From: Thetidibacter halocola
GTDB taxonomy: Bacteria; Pseudomonadota; Alphaproteobacteria; Rhodobacterales; Rhodobacteraceae
Length of the DNA: 64,000 nt
NCBI RefSeq assembly: GCF_018224955.1
Contig: NZ_JAGTUU010000002.1
Location: 434,001 to 498,000, forward strand
Direction: 5' to 3'
Of this stretch, positions 7,910 through 17,207 are shown piece by piece (position 1 is the stretch's first letter; each line of letters opens with the position of its first letter). A program made the position numbers and the translations under genes. A model generated the notes under the pieces. It ran no database searches and was not told where the DNA came from. It saw only the letters and a program-made list of their open reading frames with translations.

Positions 7910-9559
7910 ATGACCGACTACCTTGTCGAAATGCGCGGTATCCATATCGAGGGTCGCACCGACGAAACCTGGATGCCGATCATCAAGGGCGTCGACCTGA
8001 CCCTGAAACGGGGCGAGGTGATGGGCCTGATCGGCGAATCCGGCGCCGGCAAGTCGACGCTGGGCCTTGCCGCGATGGGCTTTTGCCGGGACGGCGTGCG
8101 CATCTCGGGCGGCAGCGTGAAGTTCGACGGGATCGACCTGCTGGCCGCCAGTGCCGAGAAGAAGCGCCAGCTTCTGGGCAAGCGCATCGCCTATGTCGCG
8201 CAATCCGCCGCAGCCAGCTTCAACCCGGCGCACCAGCTGATCGACCAGCACACCGAGGCGCCGGTGCAACACGGCGTAATGTCCCGCACCGAGAGCGAGG
8301 CCGACGCGGTCCGGCTGTACGAAAAGCTGCGCCTGCCGAGGCCGAAGGAAATCGGCTTTCGCTATCCGCACCAGGTCTCGGGCGGGCAGTTGCAGCGGGC
8401 GATGACGGCCATGGCCATGTCCTGCCGTCCCGACCTGATCATCTTCGACGAGCCCACCACGGCGCTGGACGTGACCACCCAGATCGAGGTGCTGGCCGCG
8501 ATCCGCGAGATCGTGGACGAGTTCGACACGGCGGCGATCTACATCACGCACGATCTGGCCGTGGTGGCGCAAATGGCCGACCGGGTGAAGGTGCTGCTGA
8601 AAGGCGACGAGGTCGAGGAGAACGAGACGCGCGAGATGCTCTCGAACCCGCAGCAGGACTATACAAAAAGCCTCTGGGCCGTCCGCGAGTTCAAGCGCCC
8701 GGCCAAGCCCGCCCCGGCAACAGACGCGACGCCGGTCGTCTCGGTGCAGGGCGTGACCGCCGCCTACGGCAAGGTGGACGTGCTGCATGATGTCAGTTTC
8801 GACATCCACCAGGGCCGCACGGTGGCCGTGGTAGGGGAATCAGGCTCTGGCAAGTCCACCACCGCGCGGGTCATCACGGGCCTCTTGCCGCCGCGCCTGG
8901 GCCAGATCGAGCTGGACGGCGAAGCGCTGCCGCTGGATTACCGCAAGCGGTCCAAGGACCAGCTGCGGCAGGTGCAGATGATCTACCAGATGGCCGACAC
9001 CGCGCTGAACCCGCGCAAGACCATTGGCGAGATCATCGGTCGTCCCGTCGAGTTCTACGGCGGTCTCAAGGGCCGCGCGAAACGCGATCGCGTCGCCGAG
9101 TTGCTGGAAGAGATCGAGCTGCCCGCCAAGCAGTATCTCGATCGTCTGCCATCAGAGCTTTCGGGTGGGCAGAAGCAGCGCATCGGCATCGCCCGTGCGC
9201 TGGCCGCCGAACCCAAGTTCATCATCTGCGACGAGGTGACAAGTGCTCTGGACCAACTGGTGGCCGAGGGCATCCTGCGCCTTCTGGCCCGGCTTCAGGA
9301 CAACCTGAAACTGTCCTACATGTTCATAACCCATGATCTGGCGACCGTGCGTTCGATCGCGGACGAGGTCGTGGTGATGAAGGATGGCGAGGTGGTGGAA
9401 CAGGGTCCCAAGCCCGAGATGTTCCAGCCGCCGCACCACCCCTATACCGACCTGCTGCTGTCTTCGGTCCCCGAAATGGACCCGGACTGGCTGACCAACC
9501 TGCTGCACGAACGCGGGGTCGAGAATATCGGCGACGCCGCCATGCAGAAGATGGACTGA
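7910..9559 (+). CDS. Peptide ABC transporter ATP-binding protein, fused DppD-DppF type
   Basis: A 549-residue cytosolic protein carrying two nucleotide-binding domains in one chain. Domain 1 has Walker [10 protein letters not shown] (42-50), signature SGGQ (157-160) and Walker B LIIFDE ending at E181. Domain 2 has Walker [10 protein letters not shown] (309-317), signature LSGGQ (417-421) and Walker B FIICDE ending at E442. Each contains the NPxxTKSLW or HPYTDLL stretch seen in oligopeptide ATPases. A proline-rich linker (residues about 263-276) joins them. One fused protein replaces the two separate ATPases of many Dpp systems; it powers the two upstream permeases. Confidence 0.93.
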   Translation: MTDYLVEMRGIHIEGRTDETWMPIIKGVDLTLKRGEVMGLIGESGAGKSTLGLAAMGFCRDGVRISGGSVKFDGIDLLAASAEKKRQLLGKRIAYVAQSAAASFNPAHQLIDQHTEAPVQHGVMSRTESEADAVRLYEKLRLPRPKEIGFRYPHQVSGGQLQRAMTAMAMSCRPDLIIFDEPTTALDVTTQIEVLAAIREIVDEFDTAAIYITHDLAVVAQMADRVKVLLKGDEVEENETREMLSNPQQDYTKSLWAVREFKRPAKPAPATDATPVVSVQGVTAAYGKVDVLHDVSFDIHQGRTVAVVGESGSGKSTTARVITGLLPPRLGQIELDGEALPLDYRKRSKDQLRQVQMIYQMADTALNPRKTIGEIIGRPVEFYGGLKGRAKRDRVAELLEEIELPAKQYLDRLPSELSGGQKQRIGIARALAAEPKFIICDEVTSALDQLVAEGILRLLARLQDNLKLSYMFITHDLATVRSIADEVVVMKDGEVVEQGPKPEMFQPPHHPYTDLLLSSVPEMDPDWLTNLLHERGVENIGDAAMQKMD

Positions 9560-9630
9560 CCGCATCACATTGTGACGACGTAAGAGACCAGAATCGCCTA
9601 TAAAGGCGAAATGACAAAGGGAGAGACATC

Positions 9631-11184
9631 ATGACACGCATCAGCAGACGCGGACTTCTGACCACCGGCGCCGCCGCGGGTGTGCTGGCCGCCAGCGGTC
9701 TTCCGCTGCGCGCGCAGGCCAAGAAGGGCGGCCGCCTTCGGGCCGGCCTGAACGGCGCCAACACCTCGGACAGCTGGGACGGCCGGACACATTCCGATCT
9801 TTTCATGATCGCCTCGGCACAGGGCGCGGTGTTCGACAGCCTGACCGAGATCAAGGCCGACGGCACGCTGGTCGGCGAACTGGCCACCGATTGGGAGGCC
9901 TCGTCGGACGCAAAGACCTGGACGTTCAACCTGCGCCAGGGCGTGACCTTCCACAACGGCAAGCCGTTCGGCGCCGACGATGTGCTGGAATCGCTCCAGA
10001 TGCACGTGGCCGAGGGTGCGAAATCCGCGGCCAAGCCCATCGTCTCGGCCATCTCCGAGATGAAGAAGACTGGCGATCACCAGGTCCAGTTCACGCTGGA
10101 GGCCGGCAATGCCGACTTTCCCTATTTGCTGTCCGATTATCACATCCTGATGTATCCCGCCGGCCAGATCGAAGAGGCCATTGCCAAGGGCATCGGCACG
10201 GGCCTTTACCAGGTGCAGGCCTTCGAGCCGGGCGTGCGGATGGTCGCGACCCGCTTTCCGAACCACTACAAGGGTGAAGAGGCCGGCTGGTTCGACGAGA
10301 TCGAGTATATCGCGATCAACGATTCGACCGCGCGGATGAACGCGTTGCTGACCGGCCAGGTCGATGCGATCAACCGGATCGACTTCAAGACCGAGGCGCT
10401 GCTGCGCGCCAACCCGATGATCCGCATCCAGGAAGTGACGGGCAACCAGCACTACACCTTCCCGATGCTGACCAACGTGGCGCCGTTCAACGACGTGAAC
10501 GTCCGCCGCGCGCTGAAGTACGGCGTGAACCGGCAAGAGATGGTGGACAAGATCCTGCAGGGTCACGGCCTTGCGGCCAGCGACACGCCCATTGGCCCGG
10601 CTAACCCGTATTACCACGCCGAGATGGAGCCGCTGACCTACGATCCCGACAAGGCCAAGTTCTACCTGAAAGAGGCCGGGCTGACCTCGCTCGACATCGA
10701 CCTGAACGTGTCGGACGCGGCCTTCAACGGTGCTGTGGACGCGGCGCAGCTGTACCAGGCCTCTGCCAAGTCCGGCGGCATCAACATCAACGTGGTGCAG
10801 GAACCGGCGGATGGCTACTGGTCGAACGTCTGGCTGAAGAAGCCGTTCTGCGCGTCCTACTTCTCGGGCCGCGCCACCGAGGACTGGATGTTCGCCACCG
10901 CCTACGAGGCGGGTGTGCCGTGGAACGACAGCCAGTGGGATTCCGAGGACAGCGCCCGCTTCCAGGAGTTGCTGCTGACCGCGCGGGCCGAGCTCGACAG
11001 CAACAAGCGGCGCGAGCAGTACCACGAGATGCAGCAGATCCTGCGCGACGATGGCGGGGTCATCATCCCGATGTTCGCCAACTACGTGCAGGCCGTATCC
11101 AACAAGGTCGCCAGCCCCGACAAGGTCGGGAACCTCTGGCAGATGGACAACGCCCGTATGGCCGAACGGTGGTGGATGGCCTGA
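9631..11184 (+). CDS. Peptide ABC transporter substrate-binding protein (family 5), Tat-exported
   Basis: A 517-residue periplasmic binding protein of solute-binding family 5. The N-terminus has a twin-arginine signal (S-R-R-G-L-L near residues 5-10, then a hydrophobic stretch and a likely A-x-A cut near residue 30). Family marks follow: LRAGL, FDSLTEIKADGTLVGELATDWE, KTWTFNLRQGVTFHNGKPF and FNDVNVRRALKYGVNRQEM. A good ribosome site (AAAGGGAGAG) precedes the start. A small hairpin TCGCC-TATAAA-GGCGA (9594-9609) lies between the ATPase gene and this one, where it could adjust relative expression. Placing the binding protein last is unusual but not rare. Confidence 0.92.
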   Translation: MTRISRRGLLTTGAAAGVLAASGLPLRAQAKKGGRLRAGLNGANTSDSWDGRTHSDLFMIASAQGAVFDSLTEIKADGTLVGELATDWEASSDAKTWTFNLRQGVTFHNGKPFGADDVLESLQMHVAEGAKSAAKPIVSAISEMKKTGDHQVQFTLEAGNADFPYLLSDYHILMYPAGQIEEAIAKGIGTGLYQVQAFEPGVRMVATRFPNHYKGEEAGWFDEIEYIAINDSTARMNALLTGQVDAINRIDFKTEALLRANPMIRIQEVTGNQHYTFPMLTNVAPFNDVNVRRALKYGVNRQEMVDKILQGHGLAASDTPIGPANPYYHAEMEPLTYDPDKAKFYLKEAGLTSLDIDLNVSDAAFNGAVDAAQLYQASAKSGGININVVQEPADGYWSNVWLKKPFCASYFSGRATEDWMFATAYEAGVPWNDSQWDSEDSARFQELLLTARAELDSNKRREQYHEMQQILRDDGGVIIPMFANYVQAVSNKVASPDKVGNLWQMDNARMAERWWMA

Positions 11185-11210
11185 TCGCCAGCCATAAGGC
11201 CGAAATAAGA

Positions 11211-11240
11211 CGCCCCGCCATGATCGGTGGGGCGTTTTCA
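11211..11240 (+). terminator. Intrinsic terminator after the peptide importer
   Basis: Stem CGCCCCGCC (11211-11219) pairs with GGTGGGGCG (11226-11234), 9 bp with one G-T pair and a 6-base loop, followed directly by TTTTCATTTTT. It lies 26 bases after the binding protein stop and ends that operon. Confidence 0.85.
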
Positions 11241-11304
11241 TTTTTCGGCCTCAATGCAGTCCGAATCCCTGATTAACCATGAGTGGACAACAAGGAGCGA
11301 CCCC

Positions 11305-11403
11305 ATGACCCTCATGTTCATCATCCTCGCCGTGATCGCCGTCGGCAGCCTGCATTTCGGCGCCTCCGCGCTTGGTGGCAAGACGGACGAAGTCCGGGGC
11401 TGA
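11305..11403 (+). CDS. Small 32-residue hydrophobic peptide
   Basis: A 33-codon frame starting ATG at 11305 with a well-placed ribosome site AAGGAG (11292-11297, 7-base spacing). The product begins MTLMFIILAVIAVGSLHFGA, a single hydrophobic segment, then a short polar tail SALGGKTDEVRG. The stop TGA sits in the loop of a perfect 7-bp hairpin CCGGGGC-TGAC-GCCCCGG (11394-11411). It lies after the importer terminator, so it would need its own promoter, and it is convergent with hslU. Coding status rests on the ribosome site and hydrophobicity only; the function is unknown. Confidence 0.5.
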   Translation: MTLMFIILAVIAVGSLHFGASALGGKTDEVRG

Positions 11404-11418
11404 CGCCCCGGCCACGGA

Positions 11419-12729
11419 TCACAGCACGTAGCGGCTGAGATCCGTCGAGCGAGTCAGCTCTCCGAGGTGTTTCTCGACGAAATCCGCGTCTACCGTAACG
11501 GCATCGCCTGCCCTGTCCGGCGCGTCGAAACTGAGATCCTCGAACACCCTCTCCATCACGGTATACAACCGCCGCGCGCCGATGTTCTCGACGCTGGCGT
11601 TCACCTCGGCCGCGATATGGGCCAAGGCGGCGATGCCGTCCTCGGTGAAGGTGACAGTGACCTCCTCGGTCGCCATCAGCGCAGTGTATTGCCGGGTCAG
11701 CGCGTTGTCGGTCTCTGTCAGGATGCGGACGAAATCCTCTTCGGTCAGCGCCCGCAGGTTCACCCGGATCGGCAGGCGGCCCTGCAATTCCGGCAGCAGG
11801 TCGGACGGCTTGGCGATGTGGAAGGCACCTGAGGCGATGAACAGGATGTGGTCCGTCTTCACTGCGCCATGTTTCGTGCTGACGGTCGTGCCCTCGATCA
11901 GGGGCAACAGGTCACGCTGCACACCCTCTCGGGACACGTCGCCACCGCGGGACTCCTGCCTCGTGGCGACCTTGTCGATCTCGTCGAGAAAGACGATGCC
12001 GTTCTGTTCCACCGCCTCCAGCGCGGCGGCCTTGACCGCCTCATCGTCCAGCAGCTTGTCGGCCTCTTCGGCGATCAGCACCTCGTAGCTTTCGGCGACT
12101 GTCATCCGCTTGCGCGTGGTGCGGCCGCCAAAGGCCTTTCCGAACAGGTCGCCCAGGTTCATCATCCCCATCCCGCCGGCGCCGGGCTGGCCGGGAATGT
12201 CCATCATCGGAAAGGGGCTGGCGGTGTCGGCCACGTCGAGTTCGATCATCGTGCCGTCGAGTTCTCCGGTCTTCAGCTTGCGCCGGAACATATCGCGGGT
12301 GGCCTCTCGGGCGTCGGTTCCGGCAATGGCCTCGATCACGCGATCCTCGGCGGCCTGGTGGGCGCGGGCCTTCACGTCCTCGCGCATTTGCTCGCGCGTG
12401 TCGATGATGGCGGTGTCCACCAGGTCGCGGATGATCTGTTCCACATCCCTCCCGACATAGCCGACCTCGGTGAACTTGGTCGCCTCGACCTTGATGAAGG
12501 GCGCTCGGGCCAGCTTGGCCAGACGGCGGCTGATCTCGGTCTTGCCGACGCCGGTGGGGCCGATCATCAGGATGTTCTTGGGATAGACCTCGTCCCGGAG
12601 GTCGTCGCCCAGTTGCTTGCGCCGCCAGCGGTTGCGCAAGGCGACGGCCACGGCGCGCTTGGCGTCCTTCTGGCCGATGATGAAGCGGTCGAGTTCCGAG
12701 ACGATTTCGCGCGGGGTAAGGTCGGTCAT
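11419..12729 (-). CDS. hslU: ATP-dependent protease ATPase subunit HslU
   Basis: A 436-residue AAA+ unfoldase that feeds substrates to HslV. The start [37 protein letters not shown] is the standard HslU start, Walker A is GPTGVGKT (57-64), the pore-loop region contains VGYVGRDVE, Walker B is [10 protein letters not shown], and the C-terminus ends TDLSRYVL, the tail that docks on HslV. The frame runs further upstream through the hslV-hslU gap, but ATG 12729 matches the family start. Encoded downstream of hslV on the same strand, separated by the tandem palindrome. Confidence 0.95.
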   Translation of the reverse strand: MTDLTPREIVSELDRFIIGQKDAKRAVAVALRNRWRRKQLGDDLRDEVYPKNILMIGPTGVGKTEISRRLAKLARAPFIKVEATKFTEVGYVGRDVEQIIRDLVDTAIIDTREQMREDVKARAHQAAEDRVIEAIAGTDAREATRDMFRRKLKTGELDGTMIELDVADTASPFPMMDIPGQPGAGGMGMMNLGDLFGKAFGGRTTRKRMTVAESYEVLIAEEADKLLDDEAVKAAALEAVEQNGIVFLDEIDKVATRQESRGGDVSREGVQRDLLPLIEGTTVSTKHGAVKTDHILFIASGAFHIAKPSDLLPELQGRLPIRVNLRALTEEDFVRILTETDNALTRQYTALMATEEVTVTFTEDGIAALAHIAAEVNASVENIGARRLYTVMERVFEDLSFDAPDRAGDAVTVDADFVEKHLGELTRSTDLSRYVL

Positions 12730-12747
12730 GTCGGTTGTTCCTGGTGC

Positions 12748-12795
12748 CCAAAATTCTTCGAAGAATTTTGGTAAGAATTTTCGAAAATTCTTACC
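12748..12795. repeat. Two abutting perfect palindromes between hslV and hslU
   Basis: Palindrome 1 spans 12748-12771 (24 bp; its left half is CCAAAATTCTTC). Palindrome 2 spans 12770-12795 (26 bp; left half GGTAAGAATTTTC). They share two bases, are almost purely A+T in a G+C-rich region, and contain the common core AAGAATTTT in opposite arrangements, so each arm can also pair with arms of the other palindrome. The hslV stop codon (TAA, 12793-12791) is inside palindrome 2. No gene is present in the gap. It may be an mRNA-processing or partial termination element, or a dispersed extragenic palindrome. Confidence 0.9.
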
Positions 12796-13345
12796 CGCTG
12801 ATGGTTTCGACGGTAAGATTTCCATTGGTGTAGACGCAGATATCCGCGGCGATGGCCATCGCCGCACGGGCGATCTCTTCCGCCGACTTGTCGCTGTCCA
12901 TCATCGCCCGCGCCGCTGCCAGCGCATAGTTGCCGCCCGATCCGATGGCGGTCACGTCATGCTCGGGTTCCAGCACGTCGCCCGCGCCGGTCACAACCAG
13001 CAGGTCGGTGCCGTCGGTTACGATCAGCATCGCCTCGAGCTTTTGCAGATACTTGTCGGTGCGCCAGTCCTTGGCCAGTTCGACGCAGGCGCGCTGCAAC
13101 TGACCGCGGGTCGATTCCAGCTTGGACTCCAGCCGTTCAAGCAGGGTAAAGGCGTCTGCCGTCGATCCGGCAAAGCCGCAGACCACGTCCTTGCCGCCCG
13201 GCGACAGGCGACGCACCTTGCGGGCGGTGCCCTTGATCACAGTCTGGCCAAGGGAGACCTGCCCATCGCCCGCGATCACCACCTGCCCGCCCTTGCGGAC
13301 GCCGATGATCGTGGTGCCGTGCCAGCCGGGAAACTCCTGCGACAT
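12791..13345 (-). CDS. hslV: ATP-dependent protease proteolytic subunit HslV
   Basis: A 184-residue threonine protease, the proteasome-like core of HslUV. The catalytic threonine lies in [13 protein letters not shown] (T11/T12) after a roughly ten-residue leader, the form seen in alphaproteobacteria, so the leader must be removed to free the N-terminal threonine. Other marks are [43 protein letters not shown] and the [13 protein letters not shown] loop. It starts 106 bases after the trxA stop and precedes hslU. A homologous E. coli operon is heat-shock controlled; no sigma-32 site could be assigned here with confidence. Confidence 0.95.
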   Translation of the reverse strand: MSQEFPGWHGTTIIGVRKGGQVVIAGDGQVSLGQTVIKGTARKVRRLSPGGKDVVCGFAGSTADAFTLLERLESKLESTRGQLQRACVELAKDWRTDKYLQKLEAMLIVTDGTDLLVVTGAGDVLEPEHDVTAIGSGGNYALAAARAMMDSDKSAEEIARAAMAIAADICVYTNGNLTVETISG

Positions 13346-13391
13346 GCGTCTCTCCTTCGTTCCGTGTCATCCATATGGGCGGCGCGGTGCG

Positions 13392-13425
13392 AAAATGCAA
13401 AGGCGCGAGGCATGGCCCCGCGCCC
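13392..13425 (-). terminator. Probable terminator after trxA
   Basis: Read on the minus strand, stem GGCGCG (13424-13419) and CGCGCC (13407-13402) encloses an 11-base loop, then TTTGCATTTT follows. It lies about 30 bases beyond the trxA stop and ahead of hslV. The T tract is interrupted, so strength is uncertain. Confidence 0.5.
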
Positions 13426-13451
13426 TGATGCCCGTCAGCGGACAGGTCGGA

Positions 13452-13772
13452 TCAGATCGAATCCTCGATCCAGCTTTGCAGCGCGGCCTTGGGTGCGGCG
13501 CCGGCACGGTTCGAGATCACCTGGCCGTCCTTGAACAGGAACAGCGCGGGGATGCCGCGCACGCCCATTGCGGCGGCGGTGTTCGGGTTCTGGTCGACGT
13601 CGACCTTGGCGATCTTGACCTTGCCTTCGTATTGCTTCGAAAGCTCTTCGAGGGCGGGGCCGATCTGCTTGCAGGGGCCGCACCATTCAGCCCAGAAATC
13701 CACGACGACGGGAATGTCGGACTTCTTCACTTCTTCGTCGAACGTGGCGTCGGTGACGGCAACGGTGGCCAT
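13452..13772 (-). CDS. trxA: Thioredoxin
   Basis: A 106-residue cytosolic thioredoxin with the classic active site W-A-E-W-C31-G-P-C34-K, the buried aspartate in VVVDFWA, the cis-proline loop [11 protein letters not shown] and the C-terminal helix. It reduces protein disulfides with electrons from thioredoxin reductase. It lies 63 bases downstream of addA on the same strand. Adjacency of addA and trxA is widespread in alphaproteobacteria (family knowledge), and a readthrough transcript from addA is likely in addition to any own promoter. Confidence 0.96.
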   Translation of the reverse strand: MATVAVTDATFDEEVKKSDIPVVVDFWAEWCGPCKQIGPALEELSKQYEGKVKIAKVDVDQNPNTAAAMGVRGIPALFLFKDGQVISNRAGAAPKAALQSWIEDSI

Positions 13773-13835
13773 GATCTCTCTCCTTCGGTGAGGCAGGGTG
13801 TCGATGGCGGAACGTATGGGCCGACCCCTCTGCCG

Positions 13836-16800
13836 TCAAGATGCGGCGGTCGCCAGCGCGTTCGCCGCCAGATCGGGGGGCACCACCATCAACGAGGCGT
13901 CGCGGGTCCAGACGATGGCGGTTTCGATCCGCCGGCCGGGATAAAGTTGCGCCAAAGCGGCGGCATAGGCGCCCATCTGGCGCAGGATGGCCTCGGGGAT
14001 CTGCGCGGGATCGTCGGGCAGGACGCGGTTCGACTTGAAATCGATCACGGTCACGGTGTCGTGCGTCAGGTGCAGCCGGTCTATGATGCCATGCAGCCGC
14101 CCGATGCCGGGCAGGTCGGCGGAAACAGGCACCTCGGCCAGCGCATCGGGGTCAAAGACCCAAGCGAGGTTCGGCGCACGCAGCACGGCCAGTGCCTCGG
14201 CCAGGATCGCCGCCATCCGGTCAGCGGCAGGGGCCATATCGGGATCGCGCAAGAGCGTCTCGCACAGGGTGCGCCCCGCCTCCTCGCGCCGGTCGTCGGG
14301 CAGGGGCGCCAGCACTTCCAGCAGCGCGTGGATCGCTGTGCCACGGGCGGTTGCGATCTCCTCGGGTTCGCCCTCGGGGCCGGGCAGGGCCTTGGCGCCG
14401 CCAAGATCCGAGGGCGCCTTCGTCCTGGGGGTGTCGGGTGGCGGCGGTGCAGGCAAATCGACCCACCCGGGCAGGGACGGGGTCTCGGCCATGGGTTCGA
14501 CGAGCGTTTCTGCTTTCAAGCTCGACCAGTGGGCGTTTTCATGCCGCAGCCCCTCGGCGGGGCCATCGGCGAAATCGAAGACATGCGGCACCGGCCCGCA
14601 GCGTTCCAGCCCTCGCCGCACCTTCTCATGCCAGGCGGCGCCGTCCTTGCCCAGGTCGCCCGCTGCCGCGACGACCAACCATTTCTCGGCTCGTGTCAGC
14701 GCGACGTAAAGTAGCCGGTCGCGTTCCCGCGCCTCGGCGGCCTTGGCGGCCTCGACCGCGGCGCTCTGGCGCGGCGGCTGCGCGTTGGCGGCCTGTTTCC
14801 ACAGCACACCGTGCTCGTCGTCCAGAAGCGCGCCGCGCAGGCTGGCGTCGGGGGCGGCGCAATCGGGCAGGATGACGATGGGGGCCTCGAGCCCCTTGGC
14901 CCCGTGCACCGTCATCACACGCAGCTGGCGGCCGGCGCTGTCGGGCGCGCGCTTGATCTCCAGGTCGTCGGTCTGCGCCCATTCCAGGAAGCCGGTCAGC
15001 GAGGGCACGGCCGACCCCTCATAGGCCAGCGCCTGCGCAAGCAGCGCGTTGATCCCGTCTTCGGCCTCGGATCCCAGCCGTCCGATCAGGCGGCGACGGC
15101 CCATGTGGCGCGTCAGGATACGGTCGATCAGGTCGTAGGGACGGAGAAAGTCGGTCTGTCCGCGCAGGTCATCCAGCACCTCCAGAACTTCGGGGTGATC
15201 GTCGCGCGCCTGCCGCAGCGCCTGCCACAGTGGCCGCTTCCCCCGTCCATGCGCCAGCGTGAACAGCCGCTGCTCGTCCCAGCCAAATAGCGGCGAGCGC
15301 AGCGCGGTGGCCAGCGACAGGTCGTCCTCGGGTGTCGCCAGAAAGCGCAACAGCGCCACGATGTCCCGCACGGCGAGTTCGGCCATCACCTTCAGCCGGT
15401 CGGCGCCGGCGATGGGCAGCCCGGCCTGCTTGCAGGCGCGGATGATCTCGGAGAACAGCCGCGACCGCCCGCGCACGAGGATCAGGAAATCACCCGCATG
15501 AACGGGCCGCGCATGCCAAACACCGCCGTCCGGCCTGACCGGCAAGGGCGTGCCCGCATCGATCGTGTCGCGGATGAACCGGGCGATGCGGTTGGCCAGG
15601 ATCACCGTGTGATGATGTGCGCCGACGCGGTCCATCGGGTCGAACCAGGGGCCGTCCTCGTCGTCCTTGACCTTGTCCACCACGGGCCAAAGGTCGACCC
15701 GCCCGGGCATCCCGTCGTGAAAGGCGATATGAGTCTGGTCTGGGGTGAAGCCCGCCTCGACCGCGTCGGGAAAGGTGTTGTCCACCAGCCGCAGGATCGG
15801 TTCGGCCGAGCGGAAGGAATGCAGCAGGGCGGCATCCACCAGCGGCGCGTCGGTGGCGGCAAGGCGGGCGCGGAAATCCTCGCGCATCCGATCGAATTCC
15901 GAAGGGTCCGCCCCCTGGAAACTGTAGATCGACTGTTTCTTGTCGCCGACGACGAAGATCGTGCGGCGGGTGTCGGCGCGGGCGCCGATCCCCGCGGTGA
16001 ATTCCTGTGCCAGCCGCTCGATCACCTGCCATTGGACGGGCGCGGTATCCTGCGCCTCGTCGACAAGGATATGGTCGATGCCTCCATCCAGCCGATACAG
16101 CACCCATTCCGCCACGCGCGGGTCCGACAGCAGGTCACGCGCGCGCAGAATGAGGTCGTCGAAATCCAGCAGCCCGCGGGTCTGCTTTTCCGCCTCGTAA
16201 AGCGGCAGGAAGGCGCGGGCGAAACGGTGCAGGGCGATGTCGCGCTCGGACGCGGCCAGGGCGAGGCGCAGGCTGCGGGCCTCTTCGACGCGGGTGCAAA
16301 GCTGGTCGAACCGCTCGCACAGGTCCGGGTTGGCGCTGCGCAAGGCCTTGGCGGGCATGTTCTTGCGTATGGTGCCCGCCTGCGTGAGCACTGCCGCTTC
16401 CAGCGCGGAGAGCGCCGCGGCATCCGTGCCGGTCACGCCCGCCAGTGCGTCGGACACCTTCTGGTCGTTCACGCCGCTGCCACGCAGAAGCGGAACCAGG
16501 CTCACGAAAAGAGCGTCCTCGCCCCCCAGAAAGACCCGGCCCGCCAGCGCCGCCGCGTCGAAATCCGGCGGTAGACCATAGGCCGCACGGATATCCTGCT
16601 CGGTGCGGTCGGCCAGAAAGGCCGCGCGCCGCCCGGTGATGTCCCGCAGCAGCTTTTCGGTGTCGTCGCCCGAAACCTGCGGGGCGATGGCCGCGACCAA
16701 CGGCGCCTCGGGTCCGTCGGCCATGCGTTCGAGGATCTCGGCGCGCAAGAGTTCGGCGGCGCGGTCCTCCATCTCGGTGAATTGCGGGCTGACCCCGGCC

Positions 16801-17207
16801 TCGAGCGGGAAACGCCGCAAGAGCGAGGCGCAGAAGGAATGGATCGTCTGGATGCGCAGCCCGCCCGGCGCCTCGATCGCGCGGGCGAACAGCGTGCGAG
16901 CCTGCCGCAGAAAATCGTCGGACAAGGCGGTTTCCACGCCCAGCCCGCGCAACTCGTCCCGCAGGGCGTCGGCGCCCAGCATCGCCCAGGTGCCGAGGCG
17001 GCGGAACAGACGGTTCTGCATCTCGGTCGCGGCGGCCTTGGTGTAGGTCAGGCACAGGATGTGCTCTGGCAGGACGCCTTCCAGCAGCAGCCGCGCCACG
17101 CGATCGGTCAGGACGCGCGTCTTGCCCGACCCGGCATTCGCGGCAAGCCAGGTGGACTGACCGGGATGCGCCGCTTCGACCTGTCTCTGCGTCGCCTCGT
17201 CCCGCAT
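13836..17207 (-). CDS. addA: Double-strand break repair helicase AddA
   Basis: About 1123 residues: a UvrD-type superfamily 1A helicase with a C-terminal RecB-like nuclease. Walker A AANAGSGKT is at 22-30, helicase motif II is in LVDEAQDTAPVQWQVIERL, motif III-like is VVGDKKQSIYSFQGADP, motif V/VI regions include VMTVHGAKGLEAPIVILPD and LLYVALTRAEKWL, and the nuclease core is TVIDFKSNR near the end. AddAB processes double-strand ends for RecA. ATG 17207 overlaps the addB stop as TGATG; an in-frame ATG 14 codons earlier is less likely. Confidence 0.95.
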   Translation of the reverse strand: MRDEATQRQVEAAHPGQSTWLAANAGSGKTRVLTDRVARLLLEGVLPEHILCLTYTKAAATEMQNRLFRRLGTWAMLGADALRDELRGLGVETALSDDFLRQARTLFARAIEAPGGLRIQTIHSFCASLLRRFPLEAGVSPQFTEMEDRAAELLRAEILERMADGPEAPLVAAIAPQVSGDDTEKLLRDITGRRAAFLADRTEQDIRAAYGLPPDFDAAALAGRVFLGGEDALFVSLVPLLRGSGVNDQKVSDALAGVTGTDAAALSALEAAVLTQAGTIRKNMPAKALRSANPDLCERFDQLCTRVEEARSLRLALAASERDIALHRFARAFLPLYEAEKQTRGLLDFDDLILRARDLLSDPRVAEWVLYRLDGGIDHILVDEAQDTAPVQWQVIERLAQEFTAGIGARADTRRTIFVVGDKKQSIYSFQGADPSEFDRMREDFRARLAATDAPLVDAALLHSFRSAEPILRLVDNTFPDAVEAGFTPDQTHIAFHDGMPGRVDLWPVVDKVKDDEDGPWFDPMDRVGAHHHTVILANRIARFIRDTIDAGTPLPVRPDGGVWHARPVHAGDFLILVRGRSRLFSEIIRACKQAGLPIAGADRLKVMAELAVRDIVALLRFLATPEDDLSLATALRSPLFGWDEQRLFTLAHGRGKRPLWQALRQARDDHPEVLEVLDDLRGQTDFLRPYDLIDRILTRHMGRRRLIGRLGSEAEDGINALLAQALAYEGSAVPSLTGFLEWAQTDDLEIKRAPDSAGRQLRVMTVHGAKGLEAPIVILPDCAAPDASLRGALLDDEHGVLWKQAANAQPPRQSAAVEAAKAAEARERDRLLYVALTRAEKWLVVAAAGDLGKDGAAWHEKVRRGLERCGPVPHVFDFADGPAEGLRHENAHWSSLKAETLVEPMAETPSLPGWVDLPAPPPPDTPRTKAPSDLGGAKALPGPEGEPEEIATARGTAIHALLEVLAPLPDDRREEAGRTLCETLLRDPDMAPAADRMAAILAEALAVLRAPNLAWVFDPDALAEVPVSADLPGIGRLHGIIDRLHLTHDTVTVIDFKSNRVLPDDPAQIPEAILRQMGAYAAALAQLYPGRRIETAIVWTRDASLMVVPPDLAANALATAAS

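Noticed and set aside
9598-11241. A 547-codon minus-strand frame across the peptide-binding protein gene
   Set aside because: Antisense shadow; it would also run through the importer terminator.
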